Shown piece after piece: positions 1 to 9,735 of a stretch of 64,000 nt of DNA. Source of the stretch: Bryobacterales bacterium (GTDB taxonomy: Bacteria; Acidobacteriota; Terriglobia; Bryobacterales; Bryobacteraceae); contig JADZCI010000306.1 of NCBI GenBank assembly GCA_020851655.1, forward strand, positions 29,103 through 93,102, written 5' to 3'. Each line of letters opens with the position of its first letter. Positions within the stretch are counted from its first letter, which is position 1. The translations under genes were made by a program, and so were the position numbers. The notes beneath the pieces are model-generated. The model was not told where the DNA came from. It saw nothing but the letters and a program-made list of their open reading frames with translations, and made no database searches.

Positions 1-2
1 CC

Positions 3-2456
3 AACGGCGGACCAAATCGTTACTCGCTCTCCGTTCTCGATCGCGGCGGACGCCAATGGCAGATGCTTCAGATCGAAGCGCAGAGCCGGCCGGAAAAGGC
101 CGGCGATGACGATTTCACCAGTGTGTTTCTCGGACTGGCGTTTGCGGACAACAGCACGTTGTATGCCTCAGAGGGCAATTCCGGGCGTGTAAGGCTGATC
201 TCGGTGCCGGGCGGCAAGGTGCAGGATGTCTTGCATCTCAACCAGGGGCCGTGGCGCGACAGTTTCTCCGGCGATCTCGCTTACGACGCCCGCCGGGGGC
301 TGCTTTACGTGGCCGACCAGGCGCACTTCACCGTGGCGGTGTTCCAGGGGCGGAACAAGAAGATGGTCTCCTCCATCAAAGTGGGACGGCTGCCATTCCG
401 CCTGGCGCTCTCGCCGGATGGCCGCAGGTTGTATGTGACCAACGTGGGGATGTTTCAGTACAGTGTGATCCCTGGCGCCGATGCCAAACAGGCACGCGAG
501 ACAGGGTTGCCCTTCCCGGCGTTTGGATTTCCATCACAAGAAGCCGAGAGGGGTGCGCGGCGTGAGACACAACGAGGTCCGGTGGCCGTTCCGGGCCTAG
601 GAGACCCGAACGTGGCTGAATCGAATTCCCTGGCTGCCATCGATGTCTCCAACCCGGCAGCCCCCAAACTCATCGGCTTTACCCGCACCGGCCTGCCTTT
701 CGGACCGCGCAGTGCCGGCGGAAGCAGCCCATCCGGTCTGCTGGTGACTGCCGATTCGATCTTCGTTTCCAACGCCAACCAGGATTCCATCACGGTGATC
801 GACCCGGCCACTTTGAAAGTCCGCCGGGAGATCCCGCTGCGCATCCCGGGTTTGGAATCATTGCGCGGAGTGCTGCCGCTGGGGATGGCATTTCATGCCA
901 CGACGGGATGGCTGCTGGTGGCCGAAGCCGGGATTAACGCAATTGGTGTCGTCGAACCGGCTTCCGGCAAGGTCCTGGGCCACCTGCCCACCGCGTGGTT
1001 TCCGACCTCAGTTGCGCTGGATAACGGCACGGTTTTTGTGAGTTCCGCCAAAGGCTTTGGCACTGGGCCGAACGCCTCGAAAACAGGACCCTTGCCGAGG
1101 AGTTTTCAGGCGGAGTTGCGAAACGGATCACTCGGCATCCTCGATGTACCCGCGGCGGCGGATTTGCCCGCCGGCACGTCACGGGTGATGATGCTGAACG
1201 GGTTCAATCCTCAAAAGGAGGAGCCCGCGCCATTGCCGGCCGAGATCCGGCACGTCGTGCTCATTGTCAAGGAGAACCGCACCTACGACGAGGTTTTCGG
1301 AGGTCTGGCGGAGGCGTCGAACGGCCCGCTCAACGGTGCGCCGGAACTGGCTCGGTTAGGAAGCCGGGGCTGGGTGACATGGGACCGCAGCGAATTGCTG
1401 ATCCGGCTGGGCAAGAATTTTTACAACGTCACACCCAACCACCAGGCGATGGCGGCGCGCTGGGCCTTCAGCGACAACTTCTACGCCGACTCGGAGGTGA
1501 GCGTCGACGGCCACCACTGGCTGGTCGGTTCCTATCCAAACGCCTGGACGGAAACCACGCTGCGCAGCGCCTATGGGGGACAGAAAGACTTCCGGCTTAA
1601 CCCGGAGGCTCCTGGCAGGCTGCTTTTCGCCGGCAGCAACTCCTCGGTTCATCCCGAAGAACTGCTGGAAGCCGGGACGCTGTGGCATCACCTGGACCGT
1701 CATGGGATCACGTTCCGCAACTTCGGGGAAGGCTTTGAACTGGCCGGCGCGGACGAGGGAGCGGGACTGAAGCCCACGGGCGCCCGCTATCTGACCAATG
1801 TTCCGATGCCCGACGTCCTGTACCGCAACACGTCGCGCAACTATCCCAATTACAACACCAATATCCCGGATCAATTCCGGGCCAATCAATTCATCGCCGA
1901 GATCGAAAGCCTGTATGTGAAGCCGGGCAGGGAATTGCCCCGCTTCCTGTACATACACCTTCCCAACGATCATATGGCCCGGGCGCGCCCGGAAGACGGA
2001 TATCCCTTCCCCGCCTCCTACGTCGCCGACAACGACTATGCGCTGGGACGGATTGTCGACTACCTTTCACATACCCCCTGGTGGAAGCAAATGGTCATCT
2101 TCGTGACGGAAGATGATGCTCAAGGAGGGATCGATCATGTCGATTCACATCGAACCGTGCTGCTTGTCGCTGGTCCCTACGCGAAAAAGAACTATGCGAC
2201 TCACGTCAACCGGAGCTTCGGGGCGATACTCAAGACGATCTTCCGGCTGTTCCACCTGCCCGCTTTGAACCAGTTTGACGCTGTGGCGGCCGATCTTTCC
2301 GACTGTTTCACGGCGGCGCCGGACTTCACGCCATTTCAGGTCCAGCCGGCTGATCGGGAGATCTTTGTGCCGGAAAAGGCGCGCGACCCGCTGGACCCGA
2401 AGCCGGGGCCGCCGATGGACGACCCCACGTTCCTCCGCCAACAACACCAACGGTAG
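3..2456 (+). CDS. YncE-like beta-propeller / phosphoesterase fusion, 5' truncated
   Basis: The reading frame is open to the left edge of the window, so the true start lies upstream; the first internal ATG is at base 63. The visible part is 817 residues. The first half (about residues 1-400) reads as a YncE-type beta-propeller with repeated blades such as GRLPFRLALSPDGRRLYVTN. From about residue 415 it becomes an alkaline-phosphatase-superfamily phosphoesterase: the family motif KENRTYDEVFGG lies near residue 423, DGHHW in the middle, and the metal-site segment EDDAQGGIDHVDSHR near residue 703. Proteins with this two-domain order are known as bifunctional YncE/alkaline phosphatase family proteins and are usually exported; the signal peptide would lie outside the window. 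The substrate is unknown. It converges on the next gene with no gap. Confidence 0.85.
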   Translation, partial: NGGPNRYSLSVLDRGGRQWQMLQIEAQSRPEKAGDDDFTSVFLGLAFADNSTLYASEGNSGRVRLISVPGGKVQDVLHLNQGPWRDSFSGDLAYDARRGLLYVADQAHFTVAVFQGRNKKMVSSIKVGRLPFRLALSPDGRRLYVTNVGMFQYSVIPGADAKQARETGLPFPAFGFPSQEAERGARRETQRGPVAVPGLGDPNVAESNSLAAIDVSNPAAPKLIGFTRTGLPFGPRSAGGSSPSGLLVTADSIFVSNANQDSITVIDPATLKVRREIPLRIPGLESLRGVLPLGMAFHATTGWLLVAEAGINAIGVVEPASGKVLGHLPTAWFPTSVALDNGTVFVSSAKGFGTGPNASKTGPLPRSFQAELRNGSLGILDVPAAADLPAGTSRVMMLNGFNPQKEEPAPLPAEIRHVVLIVKENRTYDEVFGGLAEASNGPLNGAPELARLGSRGWVTWDRSELLIRLGKNFYNVTPNHQAMAARWAFSDNFYADSEVSVDGHHWLVGSYPNAWTETTLRSAYGGQKDFRLNPEAPGRLLFAGSNSSVHPEELLEAGTLWHHLDRHGITFRNFGEGFELAGADEGAGLKPTGARYLTNVPMPDVLYRNTSRNYPNYNTNIPDQFRANQFIAEIESLYVKPGRELPRFLYIHLPNDHMARARPEDGYPFPASYVADNDYALGRIVDYLSHTPWWKQMVIFVTEDDAQGGIDHVDSHRTVLLVAGPYAKKNYATHVNRSFGAILKTIFRLFHLPALNQFDAVAADLSDCFTAAPDFTPFQVQPADREIFVPEKARDPLDPKPGPPMDDPTFLRQQHQR

Positions 2457-5400
2457 TCAGAATTTGTAGAACAGCCCGAACTGCACCAACCGGGTTGACA
2501 CGCCGTCGCCGCCGCCTGTCATCGACGTGATCCGTCCAAAGCTTGTGCTGTTGATATTGTGGTCGCCGCCGGCGAGGTCGGTGCTAGGCCAGAAGTTCGG
2601 GTGGTTGAACAGGTTATAGAAGTCGACCCGGAACTGAATGCTCTGGCGCTCGGTGAACTTTGTGTCCTTCTGAACCGAGAAGTTGTAGTTCCAGAAGCCC
2701 GGACCATCCAGGTAGCGCCTCTGCAACCCTCCCACATCGCCCGGACCCGGATTGGAGAAGAGTTGCCCTTCGAATGGCGCCTGGCCGTCGGGAGCAACAC
2801 CGCGGCCGTCCGGACCGATGTGCCGCGGATCAATCCAGTACACGCCGTTGCCGTTCTTGAACAGGCCAGTGGTTTCGCGCAACTCATCGCCGTTGGCGAT
2901 GGTGTTGGCTGTCGCCACTCCGGTGGAACGCGGGCCGCGATTCAGGGTGCCGCGGTTGGAAAGCACCGAGACGGGCTGGCCGGATTGAATGATGAGAAAC
3001 CCGCTGAGAGCCCATCCCCCGGCCAGGAAGTTGACCAGGCGGTTGCCCGGGTCAAAACGCTGGCCTTTCCCAAACGGCAGGGGTACGTAGTGGTTCAGCT
3101 TGAAGGCGTGAGCGAGGTCATAAGGGGAGCGAGCCCGTTCGAGGGACCGGTTGTTGTTATCGAGCTGAGCTTCCAGTCCGCGGAAGGCGGCCGCGGTACT
3201 GATGGCTTTCGAGAACGTGTAGTTCGCCTGGAGATGCACGCCGCCGCGCATGCGGCGCGCAACTTCAAACTGGCCGCTGTTGTAATTGGAGCGCGCGGCG
3301 TTGGCGAGCAGGCTCGAATACAGCGCGAGCGGGTTCGGGAAATAGCTGAAGCCCGCGTAGGGGAACAGGAGGTTGGATTGATAGGTCTGGCCGAGCGTTC
3401 CGATTTCGCCGGTCTGTATCAGTCCCACCACTCCGGGATTGGTCAGCAGCGCCCCGCGGGGCAGCTTGTCGAAGAAAGGTAGCGGGCGGCTGCCGGATAC
3501 CGCGGGATTGTAACGCGGATCAAAGCGTCCCAACTGCTGGCGTGCGAGGAAGCCGTTGTTGCGCGCGGCCTTGAAGTCCTGCAAGAACGTGTCCTGGAAC
3601 ACGTTGATCTGGTTGTAGTCGATCTGCCGCAACTGCCCGGTGGTGTTGTTGCCGAGGTAGCGCGCGGTGAAGAGGTACCCTTTCCATTCGTGCTCGACGC
3701 TCAAGTTCCACTGCTGCGTGTAGGGCATTCGCAGGTTGGGATCGATGACGCCCTCCACCGGCGCCGAGCTCGGCGAGAGGTTGAACTGATCCCGCAGGGT
3801 CGTCGGCAGCCCGAACGGAGGCGTCTTGATGGGCGGCGGCGAAGCGCCCGCGGTTCCGTTCAGGTTCGCCGCATTCAGGTTGCTGCTGAGCCCGTTGTTG
3901 GCGGTGTACGTGATCCAGGCGCTGTTGATGTTGTTGTCGTTGGCGTAGGCGATCGAGTAGGCGCCGCGAACCGCGGTACGTCCTGTGCCGAAGACATCCC
4001 AGGCAAAACCGGCATTGGGCGCCCAGTTGTTGCGGTCCGGGTTGTACATGCCGCCGGGAACGAAGTCGATGGTTGGATTGCCCAGCAACGCATCAATGTA
4101 ATTGCCGCTGGGCGTGCGCGGCTGGATGTAGAGACCGTTCGGCTCGTCGACCGGGCTGAAGTACTCGTAACGCAATCCCAGGTTGAGGGTCAGGTTCCGG
4201 CGAATCTTCCAGGTGTCGTTGAAGTAGGGCGCCAGGTTGTTCATGTTGAGGTGGTAGTTGTATGGCGCCCCGGGAACAAAGCCGGAAGTTGGACTCGTGA
4301 TGTTGAACGTCTGGCCAGAGTGGCTGATCAAGCCGCCCAGCGCCGCCAGGAGCCGGTTGGCGGTGTTGGTGTCGCTGGCGCTCGCGCCCGGTATGTCGCC
4401 GAGCGCGAAACCCTGCGGAATGTTGGCGGAGTTGATGCTGAGAGTATAAGTGGGCACGGTGCCTCCGTAGCCGAAAACCGCCGTGCGCCAGAGCGTCGCC
4501 TGGAATCCGAAGGCCAGCGAGTGCTTCCCCTTGATCCACGTCGCATTGTCCTGAATGCTGTAGGAGTTCGTGTCGCGCCCTTCGGGCAGCGTCTCGTTGA
4601 CCGGTGAGTTGAAGATCAGGGGCAGGTTGTTGGAGTTGTTCGCGACAAAAAAGGCAGGCAAATCGGTGCGTCGCTTGAACGTGCCGCGAACGCGGTTTAG
4701 CCCGCCCCGTAGCTCGTTGGTCATCGCCGGCGCGGGGTTCCAGCGCCAGGCCGCGGAAAAGAAATTGCCGAGGTTGTCGTTGTAGATGGGCGGCTCCAGT
4801 GTGTAGAAACTGCCCGATGTGGGACGGTCCTGAACGTCGCGGTTGAAGATGTAGCTGCCCGAGAATGTGTGGCTCGTGGACAGGTAGTAATCGACCTTGC
4901 CGGTCACGTTGTCACGGGTTGTATTGTTGCGGGCGTTGAACGAGTACCCGGTGGTGTTCAGATTATCGCCGAGTCCGGCGAAATTGCCCTCCGCCGGCGT
5001 CTGCCGCAGCAAGCTCTGCACAAAGGGATCCGGTGGGGTCTGCTGATTGCTCAGGACATTGAAACTCTGCGTCTGCCCCGCGGCGTTCCGGTACCGCAGA
5101 ATCCCCTGGCGCGCCTCGGGAGTGAGAATCGTACGTTGCACCGGTGTGGTCTGGCGCATCCGGTAGGCTTCGTAATTGGAGTAGAAGAACAGCTTGTCCT
5201 TGATGGCTGGACCGCCGATGGACCCGCCAAGCTGATTCAGGTTCAGGAATGGGCGTGCAATTCCGCTTTGATTGTTGAACCAGTCGTTGGCGCCAAAGAA
5301 ACTGTTGCGGTTATACCAGTACGCATTCCCGTGGTATTCATTGGTTCCCGAAGGAGTCGTCAGGCTGATGGTGTTGGCGTTGCCCCCGATGGTGGGGTTC

Positions 5401-6068
5401 ACGTTCGCCGTCGCCATCGTGATGTCGGCAATCTGGCCGATTGTGAGGCGGTTGGGGACAAAGTCGAGGGGGTTGGTGCGCACCGAATCCTGCACGTTGA
5501 CGCCGTCCAGCAGCAGGTTGGTATAACTCGGGCGGAGCCCGTTAATCGTGGTGGCGGTCCGCGCAGCGGTAACCCCGGCCTGGGTATTGAACAGGAAGTT
5601 GACCTGCCGGTCGAGCACCGGGAGCGTGTCCACCTGAGTCCGGGTAATGGTGACCGCGACTTCGGCGGTTGACGTCTGCACGATGGCGGTGTGACCCACG
5701 ACGTCCACCGAGAAGGTGGTTGTCGCTGCGACTTGCAGGGTGACTTGGGGGATCGCGGTTTCCTTCGAAGGATCCACTTTGATCCCAGGCAACTTGACCG
5801 AATCGAAGCCCGGCGCTTCGATGACGACGTCGTAATACTCGGGCCGGACGGCGGGGATGGTGATCAGCCCATCGCTTGTCGTTTGGGTTGTCAGGAGCGC
5901 GCTGCCGCCGCCTTGAAGAAACAGGCTGACCTTGGCGTTCGGCACTCCCGCGCCGGTGGCATCCACCACCGAACCCGTGATTCTTCCGGCTACCTGGGCG
6001 CTAACGGGGTAAGACGCCCCGACAAGCAGGACCAGGACAAGCACCCACCGGGCTCGAGCCCTCCGCAT
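2457..6068 (-). CDS. Oar-like TonB-dependent receptor with carboxypeptidase-regulatory domain
   Basis: This 1203-residue outer-membrane protein starts with a Sec signal peptide ending near PVSAQ, followed by a carboxypeptidase-regulatory-like beta-sandwich (about residues 28-105, with GRITGSVVDATGAGVPNAKV at its start). A TonB plug follows (about 120-230, including LLLDGVNVQDSVRTNP), then a long barrel that ends in aromatic FGLFYKF, the usual outer-membrane C-terminus. This architecture and length are typical of Acidobacteriota Oar/CirA-like receptors, thought to import large or polymeric substrates; the ligand cannot be read from the sequence. The ATG is preceded by a strong ribosome site (GGGAGGAGGTAAG). 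No SusD-like partner is next to it. The long plus-strand ORFs inside it are frame shadows. Confidence 0.93.
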   Translation of the reverse strand: MRRARARWVLVLVLLVGASYPVSAQVAGRITGSVVDATGAGVPNAKVSLFLQGGGSALLTTQTTSDGLITIPAVRPEYYDVVIEAPGFDSVKLPGIKVDPSKETAIPQVTLQVAATTTFSVDVVGHTAIVQTSTAEVAVTITRTQVDTLPVLDRQVNFLFNTQAGVTAARTATTINGLRPSYTNLLLDGVNVQDSVRTNPLDFVPNRLTIGQIADITMATANVNPTIGGNANTISLTTPSGTNEYHGNAYWYNRNSFFGANDWFNNQSGIARPFLNLNQLGGSIGGPAIKDKLFFYSNYEAYRMRQTTPVQRTILTPEARQGILRYRNAAGQTQSFNVLSNQQTPPDPFVQSLLRQTPAEGNFAGLGDNLNTTGYSFNARNNTTRDNVTGKVDYYLSTSHTFSGSYIFNRDVQDRPTSGSFYTLEPPIYNDNLGNFFSAAWRWNPAPAMTNELRGGLNRVRGTFKRRTDLPAFFVANNSNNLPLIFNSPVNETLPEGRDTNSYSIQDNATWIKGKHSLAFGFQATLWRTAVFGYGGTVPTYTLSINSANIPQGFALGDIPGASASDTNTANRLLAALGGLISHSGQTFNITSPTSGFVPGAPYNYHLNMNNLAPYFNDTWKIRRNLTLNLGLRYEYFSPVDEPNGLYIQPRTPSGNYIDALLGNPTIDFVPGGMYNPDRNNWAPNAGFAWDVFGTGRTAVRGAYSIAYANDNNINSAWITYTANNGLSSNLNAANLNGTAGASPPPIKTPPFGLPTTLRDQFNLSPSSAPVEGVIDPNLRMPYTQQWNLSVEHEWKGYLFTARYLGNNTTGQLRQIDYNQINVFQDTFLQDFKAARNNGFLARQQLGRFDPRYNPAVSGSRPLPFFDKLPRGALLTNPGVVGLIQTGEIGTLGQTYQSNLLFPYAGFSYFPNPLALYSSLLANAARSNYNSGQFEVARRMRGGVHLQANYTFSKAISTAAAFRGLEAQLDNNNRSLERARSPYDLAHAFKLNHYVPLPFGKGQRFDPGNRLVNFLAGGWALSGFLIIQSGQPVSVLSNRGTLNRGPRSTGVATANTIANGDELRETTGLFKNGNGVYWIDPRHIGPDGRGVAPDGQAPFEGQLFSNPGPGDVGGLQRRYLDGPGFWNYNFSVQKDTKFTERQSIQFRVDFYNLFNHPNFWPSTDLAGGDHNINSTSFGRITSMTGGGDGVSTRLVQFGLFYKF

Positions 6069-6119
6069 ACTTACCTCCTCCCGAGACAGTCTCTTAACTC
6101 TATTACCTACGCCCTAAAT

Positions 6120-6155
6120 GCGTAAACCAGGCAACTTTTGTGTCGGAGTTTACGC
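6120..6155. repeat. Inverted repeat upstream of the receptor gene
   Basis: GCGTAAAC (6120-6127) and GTTTACGC (6148-6155) are perfect inverted arms of 8 bases separated by 20 bases. They lie 52-87 bases upstream of the receptor start, between that gene and the peptidase pseudogene. They could be an operator or the pseudogene's old terminator; there is no other evidence, and arms this short can occur by chance. Confidence 0.25.
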
Positions 6156-6211
6156 CTGCGGCGGCGTTTTGTTACATTTGGCGCACTTTGGCGTCCTTGC
6201 GGCGCCGTGCT

Positions 6212-7390
6212 CTAAGGGTTGCCGGTCTCGCGAGACCTATCGTCCGCCGTCGTGCTTTCGCGCGAGCAGCCGTATAGCCGAATCCATGGCGGGATCGCGG
6301 CCCGCGGCGACGTCTTCGTCCCGAAATAGCTCACGGGGATGTCCGGCGGAATACCCGTAACGTCGAACGCCCGTCCATCGGGGATACGATATACGGCATT
6401 CGGTAGTCCGAATGCCCAGCCGTTTGGCAAATGTCTATCCAGCACGTCGCAGAAGACTCCTTGGGTGTTCTCCCCGATCTTCAGAACCGCCGGAGTCCTC
6501 TCCATTGAGAGCTAAGGTGAAGGTCTCGGCTGCGCTCATCGTAATCGGCCCGATCAGTTCGACCACCGGTCCGCTGAATAGCGGCTCTTTTCCCGGCCGC
6601 ACCCGGACGGGCGTATCGCGGTTTGGCGCAAGGGGGCGGATCGCACTTGTATCCCGTAGGCCAAGTACTCTCTTGCAGTAAGCCGGCCCGCAATTGCCAG
6701 CCCAAGGCCGTCATCGCCGCCAAAGGAGAGGTAGGTCGATGATCAGAGCACGAAGCGATCCGTCCCCAAGGATCCGGTCAAGGGCGCGATTGAGCGCCCG
6801 GACATCGGCGTCGTATTCACCATGGCCGTAGTCGCCAAACCCAAAGATCCGGAGGTATCCGACGCCATTCCCAGCTTTGCCATACTGCCACTCACCGCGG
6901 CAGAAATCGACCACTGGACCATGGAGATGTCGGCGATCCGTAACCGCCGCCAACTTTCTTCGACCCGCCTTGGCGAACCAACCGATGTCGCCGTGAACAC
7001 CTCAAAGTTGTTCAACAAGGTATTTGCCGTGGGCGGCGTGCACGGCTTTGGCAGCGACCCGATTCGCTCGATAGCGATGCTGGTGAGTCCTCTTGGCGCC
7101 GTAATCCGTTTGTGTTCGCTGCCGGCGCCGTCCACGATCGAAAACAGATTTCCGTGCCGGATCTGGAAAGTCACGCCGTTTCCTGGGCGGCCGCTGGCTA
7201 CCCGTTTCGCCTTGAAGCCCGCCACACAGGTCTTGCTCGTCACCTCGTACGCCTGCCAGTCCGCGCCTTGAACCTGGTACACGAATCCCCAGCCCTGACT
7301 CCGCCAGGCGCCGTCGAGCGCTCCGGAGGCGGCGGCACAGCCATCCGCCAGAGTCGCGGTCAATATGACTTGCAGGACTTTAGCGTACAC
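6212..7390 (-). pseudogene. Decayed S41 (tail-specific, tricorn-core-like) peptidase
   Basis: Pieces of one S41 peptidase can be followed down the minus strand in changing frames. From the GTG at 7390 the N-terminal region runs in one frame to about 7000 (DGAWRSQGWGFVYQVQGADW, then NNFEVF). It jumps to a second frame (LHGPVVDFCRGEWQY, GVGYLRIFGFGDY, ALNRALDRILG, ALIIDL) to about 6725, back to the first (GGDDGLGLAIAGRLTAREYL), back to the second (FSGPVVELIGPITMSAAETF, containing the S41 catalytic serine segment SAAE), and finally to the first again from about 6495 (KIGENTQGVFCDVL, LPNGWAFGLPN, GIPPDIPV). There are therefore four frame changes, and a probable deletion near 7000, where the stretch between NNFEVF and the core is shorter than I expect for the family. 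Gene order of the fragments is preserved, so this is decay of one gene and not a mixture. Confidence 0.8.
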
Positions 7391-7432
7391 AAAGGGCTAT
7401 TTTATGATTGACGGATCAGCCGCCACGCCCCC

Positions 7433-9253
7433 ATGCCAGGTGGCCGCGCCACGCCCTACCCGGCGGCTCACAAAACGGCACGCCGCAATGGTAGGCTCCG
7501 GGAAGTGGTGTTTCCCGTTCGGGTTCCGTCCGCATTCGCGTCCGCACTGCTTACGCCCGCGCGCCCCCCTGCCGCCAACCGGTTGGTGCGCGGTGTCAAT
7601 CTGGCGGGCGCCGAGTTCGGCGCGGATAACCTGCCGGGAGTCGAGAACCGGGACTTCGTCTTCAACTCCGACGCCACTTTCCAATACTTTTCCCAACAAG
7701 GGCTGAACGTCTTTCGAATCCCTTTCCGCTGGGAACGTCTGCAACCGCTTCTGGGCGGACCTCTGGACGCCGCCTATCTGGCTGGGTTGCGCCGTAATGC
7801 CGGCGCTGCCCGGCGCCATGGCGGCGCCGTCATCATCGAGCCGCATAACTTCGGACGCTACCGGATCAATGAGAACGGCGCGCTCCGCGAATACGTGATC
7901 GACAACCGGTACAACGGCGAGGTGAAGGTCAGCCGCGGGCATTTCGCGGATTTTTGGAGGCGCGTGTCGGCCGAATTCAAGGACTGCGAGGATATCTGGG
8001 CATACAACCTGATGAACGAGCCCCACGACATGGGAGACGGTGACTGGAGATTGATTTCCCAAACGGCTGTGGACGCGATCCGGGCGAATGAGGACGGCCG
8101 GCGAATCCTGGCGCCAGGACTCGCCTGGTCCAACTCTCACGTGTGGCCGCAAGTCCACGGCGCGGAGAGTTGGATTGAAGATCCGTACAACAACACCGAA
8201 TACGAGGCGCACATCTACTTCGACCGCGATTTCAGTGGAACCTATGCCATGCCGTATGACGGCGAACTCAGTCTCAACCCGGACTTGGCCAACATCGGCC
8301 CCGCGAGGCTACAGCCGTTTGTCGCCTGGTGCCGTGCGAACAACGTGCGCGGCATGCTGGGCGAGTACGGCATACCGTCCACGGATGCGCGCTGGCTGGC
8401 GGTGCTGGACACTTTCCTTTCGGCCCTCGATGAAGCCGGGGCGTCCGGAGCCTATTGGGCGGGTGGCGAATGGTGGGGAGACTCGGCGCTCTCCGTTCAA
8501 CCCGGCGGCAACTTCACCACCGGCCGCCCGCAAATGGAGATCCTGTCCCGGCGCCTGCCATGGGAAACGTTCTGGACTTCCCCGGCGGCGGGCAACGCGG
8601 GACCCGCCCTGGCGCCCGGTTCGCTCGCTTCCGGGTGCGGACCGGTGCTGGCGGAGAAGACCGTTCAGGCGGACTCCCTTCCGTGGCCCGCCGAACTCGC
8701 CGGCATCAAAGTGACGCTGACCGGACAGGACGGTGTCCCGGCGCCTGCGCCGCTGCTGGCGGTGAGTCCGGCGCAGATCCACTATCTCGTGCCGGAGAGC
8801 CTGGCGCGAGGCTGGGCCCGAGTCAGCGTCGCCCGCGAGGGTGTGGACGTTGCGGCCGGACGCGTTTGGATCGAGCCGGTCGCACCCGCCCTGTTTTCCG
8901 CCGATGGCAGCGGTTGCGGCCCGGCGGCGGCGAATGTCCTTCGTGTCCTGGCCGGCGGTAGGAGTACACTTGAACCGGCAGACCAACCCATCGATTTCGG
9001 CGCCGCCGGCGATCGCTTGTTGCTAATCCTCTGGGGGTCCGGATTTCGGGGAGTAAACTCGTCAACGCGGGTGTCGCTCCGGATTGGACCGGCGGAGGCG
9101 CCCGTGCTCTATGCCGGTTGGGGATACGAGATTCCGGGTGTCGACCAGTTAGTGGCCGAACTTCCACGCTCGCTCGCGAACCGTGGACGGCAATCCGTGG
9201 TCTTCCGGGCCGATGGCAAAGCGTCGAACCTGGTGAGTGTTACGTTCCGTTAG
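7433..9253 (+). CDS. GH5-type glycoside hydrolase with Solibacter-type C-terminal domain
   Basis: Residues about 50-380 form a glycoside hydrolase family 5 barrel: NVFRIPFRWERLQP, IIEPHNFGRY, the acid/base glutamate in WAYNLMNEPHD (about E196), YEAHIYFD, and the nucleophile in GMLGEYGIP (about E311). It probably cleaves a beta-glucan or beta-mannan. Residues about 390-606 match the Solibacter C-terminal domain pattern (LAPGSLAS, PAPLLAVSPAQIHYLVPES, PALFSADGSG, GAAGDRLLLILWGSGFRG, VLYAGWGYEIPGVDQL, SNLVSVTFR). The enzyme should be exported, yet no clear signal peptide precedes the barrel in this frame. The start is uncertain: ATG 7433, or GTG near 7505. An undetected frameshift near the 5' end is possible, since the neighbouring peptidase is clearly broken. 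Confidence 0.85.
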   Translation: MPGGRATPYPAAHKTARRNGRLREVVFPVRVPSAFASALLTPARPPAANRLVRGVNLAGAEFGADNLPGVENRDFVFNSDATFQYFSQQGLNVFRIPFRWERLQPLLGGPLDAAYLAGLRRNAGAARRHGGAVIIEPHNFGRYRINENGALREYVIDNRYNGEVKVSRGHFADFWRRVSAEFKDCEDIWAYNLMNEPHDMGDGDWRLISQTAVDAIRANEDGRRILAPGLAWSNSHVWPQVHGAESWIEDPYNNTEYEAHIYFDRDFSGTYAMPYDGELSLNPDLANIGPARLQPFVAWCRANNVRGMLGEYGIPSTDARWLAVLDTFLSALDEAGASGAYWAGGEWWGDSALSVQPGGNFTTGRPQMEILSRRLPWETFWTSPAAGNAGPALAPGSLASGCGPVLAEKTVQADSLPWPAELAGIKVTLTGQDGVPAPAPLLAVSPAQIHYLVPESLARGWARVSVAREGVDVAAGRVWIEPVAPALFSADGSGCGPAAANVLRVLAGGRSTLEPADQPIDFGAAGDRLLLILWGSGFRGVNSSTRVSLRIGPAEAPVLYAGWGYEIPGVDQLVAELPRSLANRGRQSVVFRADGKASNLVSVTFR

Positions 9254-9264
9254 GAGGTGCATCA

Positions 9265-9729
9265 ATGAAGCGAGCCGTCCTGCTGCTGCTGATCCTGCTG
9301 GCCGGTGTGATCTGGTATTTTTCCGCAACCCGCAAGAAGCCCACCGCCACCGAGAGCGAACGGAACCGCACTTTTGCGGAATCCATGTCGGGGGTCACGC
9401 TCGTTGGCCATTCCACGATGTCGAACCGGGAAGGTCTTTCCAACGAAGAACGGTACCGCATCGAGAAGGTGACTCATCTTTCGGGCGACACATGGCTGTT
9501 TCACGCGCGGCTCAGCTTTGAAGGGCACGACGTTCCTGTCCCCATCCCTTTGAACGTGCAATGGGCCGGCGACACGCCGGTGATTACGCTCACAGACCTG
9601 ACGATTCCCGGCCTTGGCGCCTATACCGCGCGCGTGGTTCTCTATCAGGACCAATATGCCGGAACCTGGAAATCCAAGTCGGCCACCGGGCAACTGTTCG
9701 GCCGGATCGTGCGCGAGGCAAAGCCTTGA
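9265..9729 (+). CDS. Small membrane-anchored or exported conserved protein
   Basis: This 154-residue protein has an N-terminal hydrophobic segment (RAVLLLLILLAGVIWYF) acting as anchor or signal. The soluble part contains SGVTLVGHSTM, RYRIEKVTHLSGDTWLFHARL, VQWAGDTPVITLTDLTIPGLG, and YAGTWKSKSATGQLFGRIV. The pattern resembles a conserved hypothetical family I have seen in Acidobacteriota and Planctomycetota, but I know no function. The chosen ATG has a strong ribosome site (TAGGAGGT, about 6 bases upstream), which favours it over an earlier in-frame codon at 9118 inside the glycosidase gene. It follows the glycosidase by 11 bases and is probably cotranscribed with it. It converges on the adenosyltransferase gene 6 bases away. 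Confidence 0.8.
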   Translation: MKRAVLLLLILLAGVIWYFSATRKKPTATESERNRTFAESMSGVTLVGHSTMSNREGLSNEERYRIEKVTHLSGDTWLFHARLSFEGHDVPVPIPLNVQWAGDTPVITLTDLTIPGLGAYTARVVLYQDQYAGTWKSKSATGQLFGRIVREAKP

Positions 9730-9735
9730 GCGTGG

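Noticed and set aside
6118..7411. Several plus-strand ORFs of 80-149 residues
   Set aside because: They lie opposite fragments of the S41 peptidase pseudogene, have no motifs of their own and no ribosome sites.
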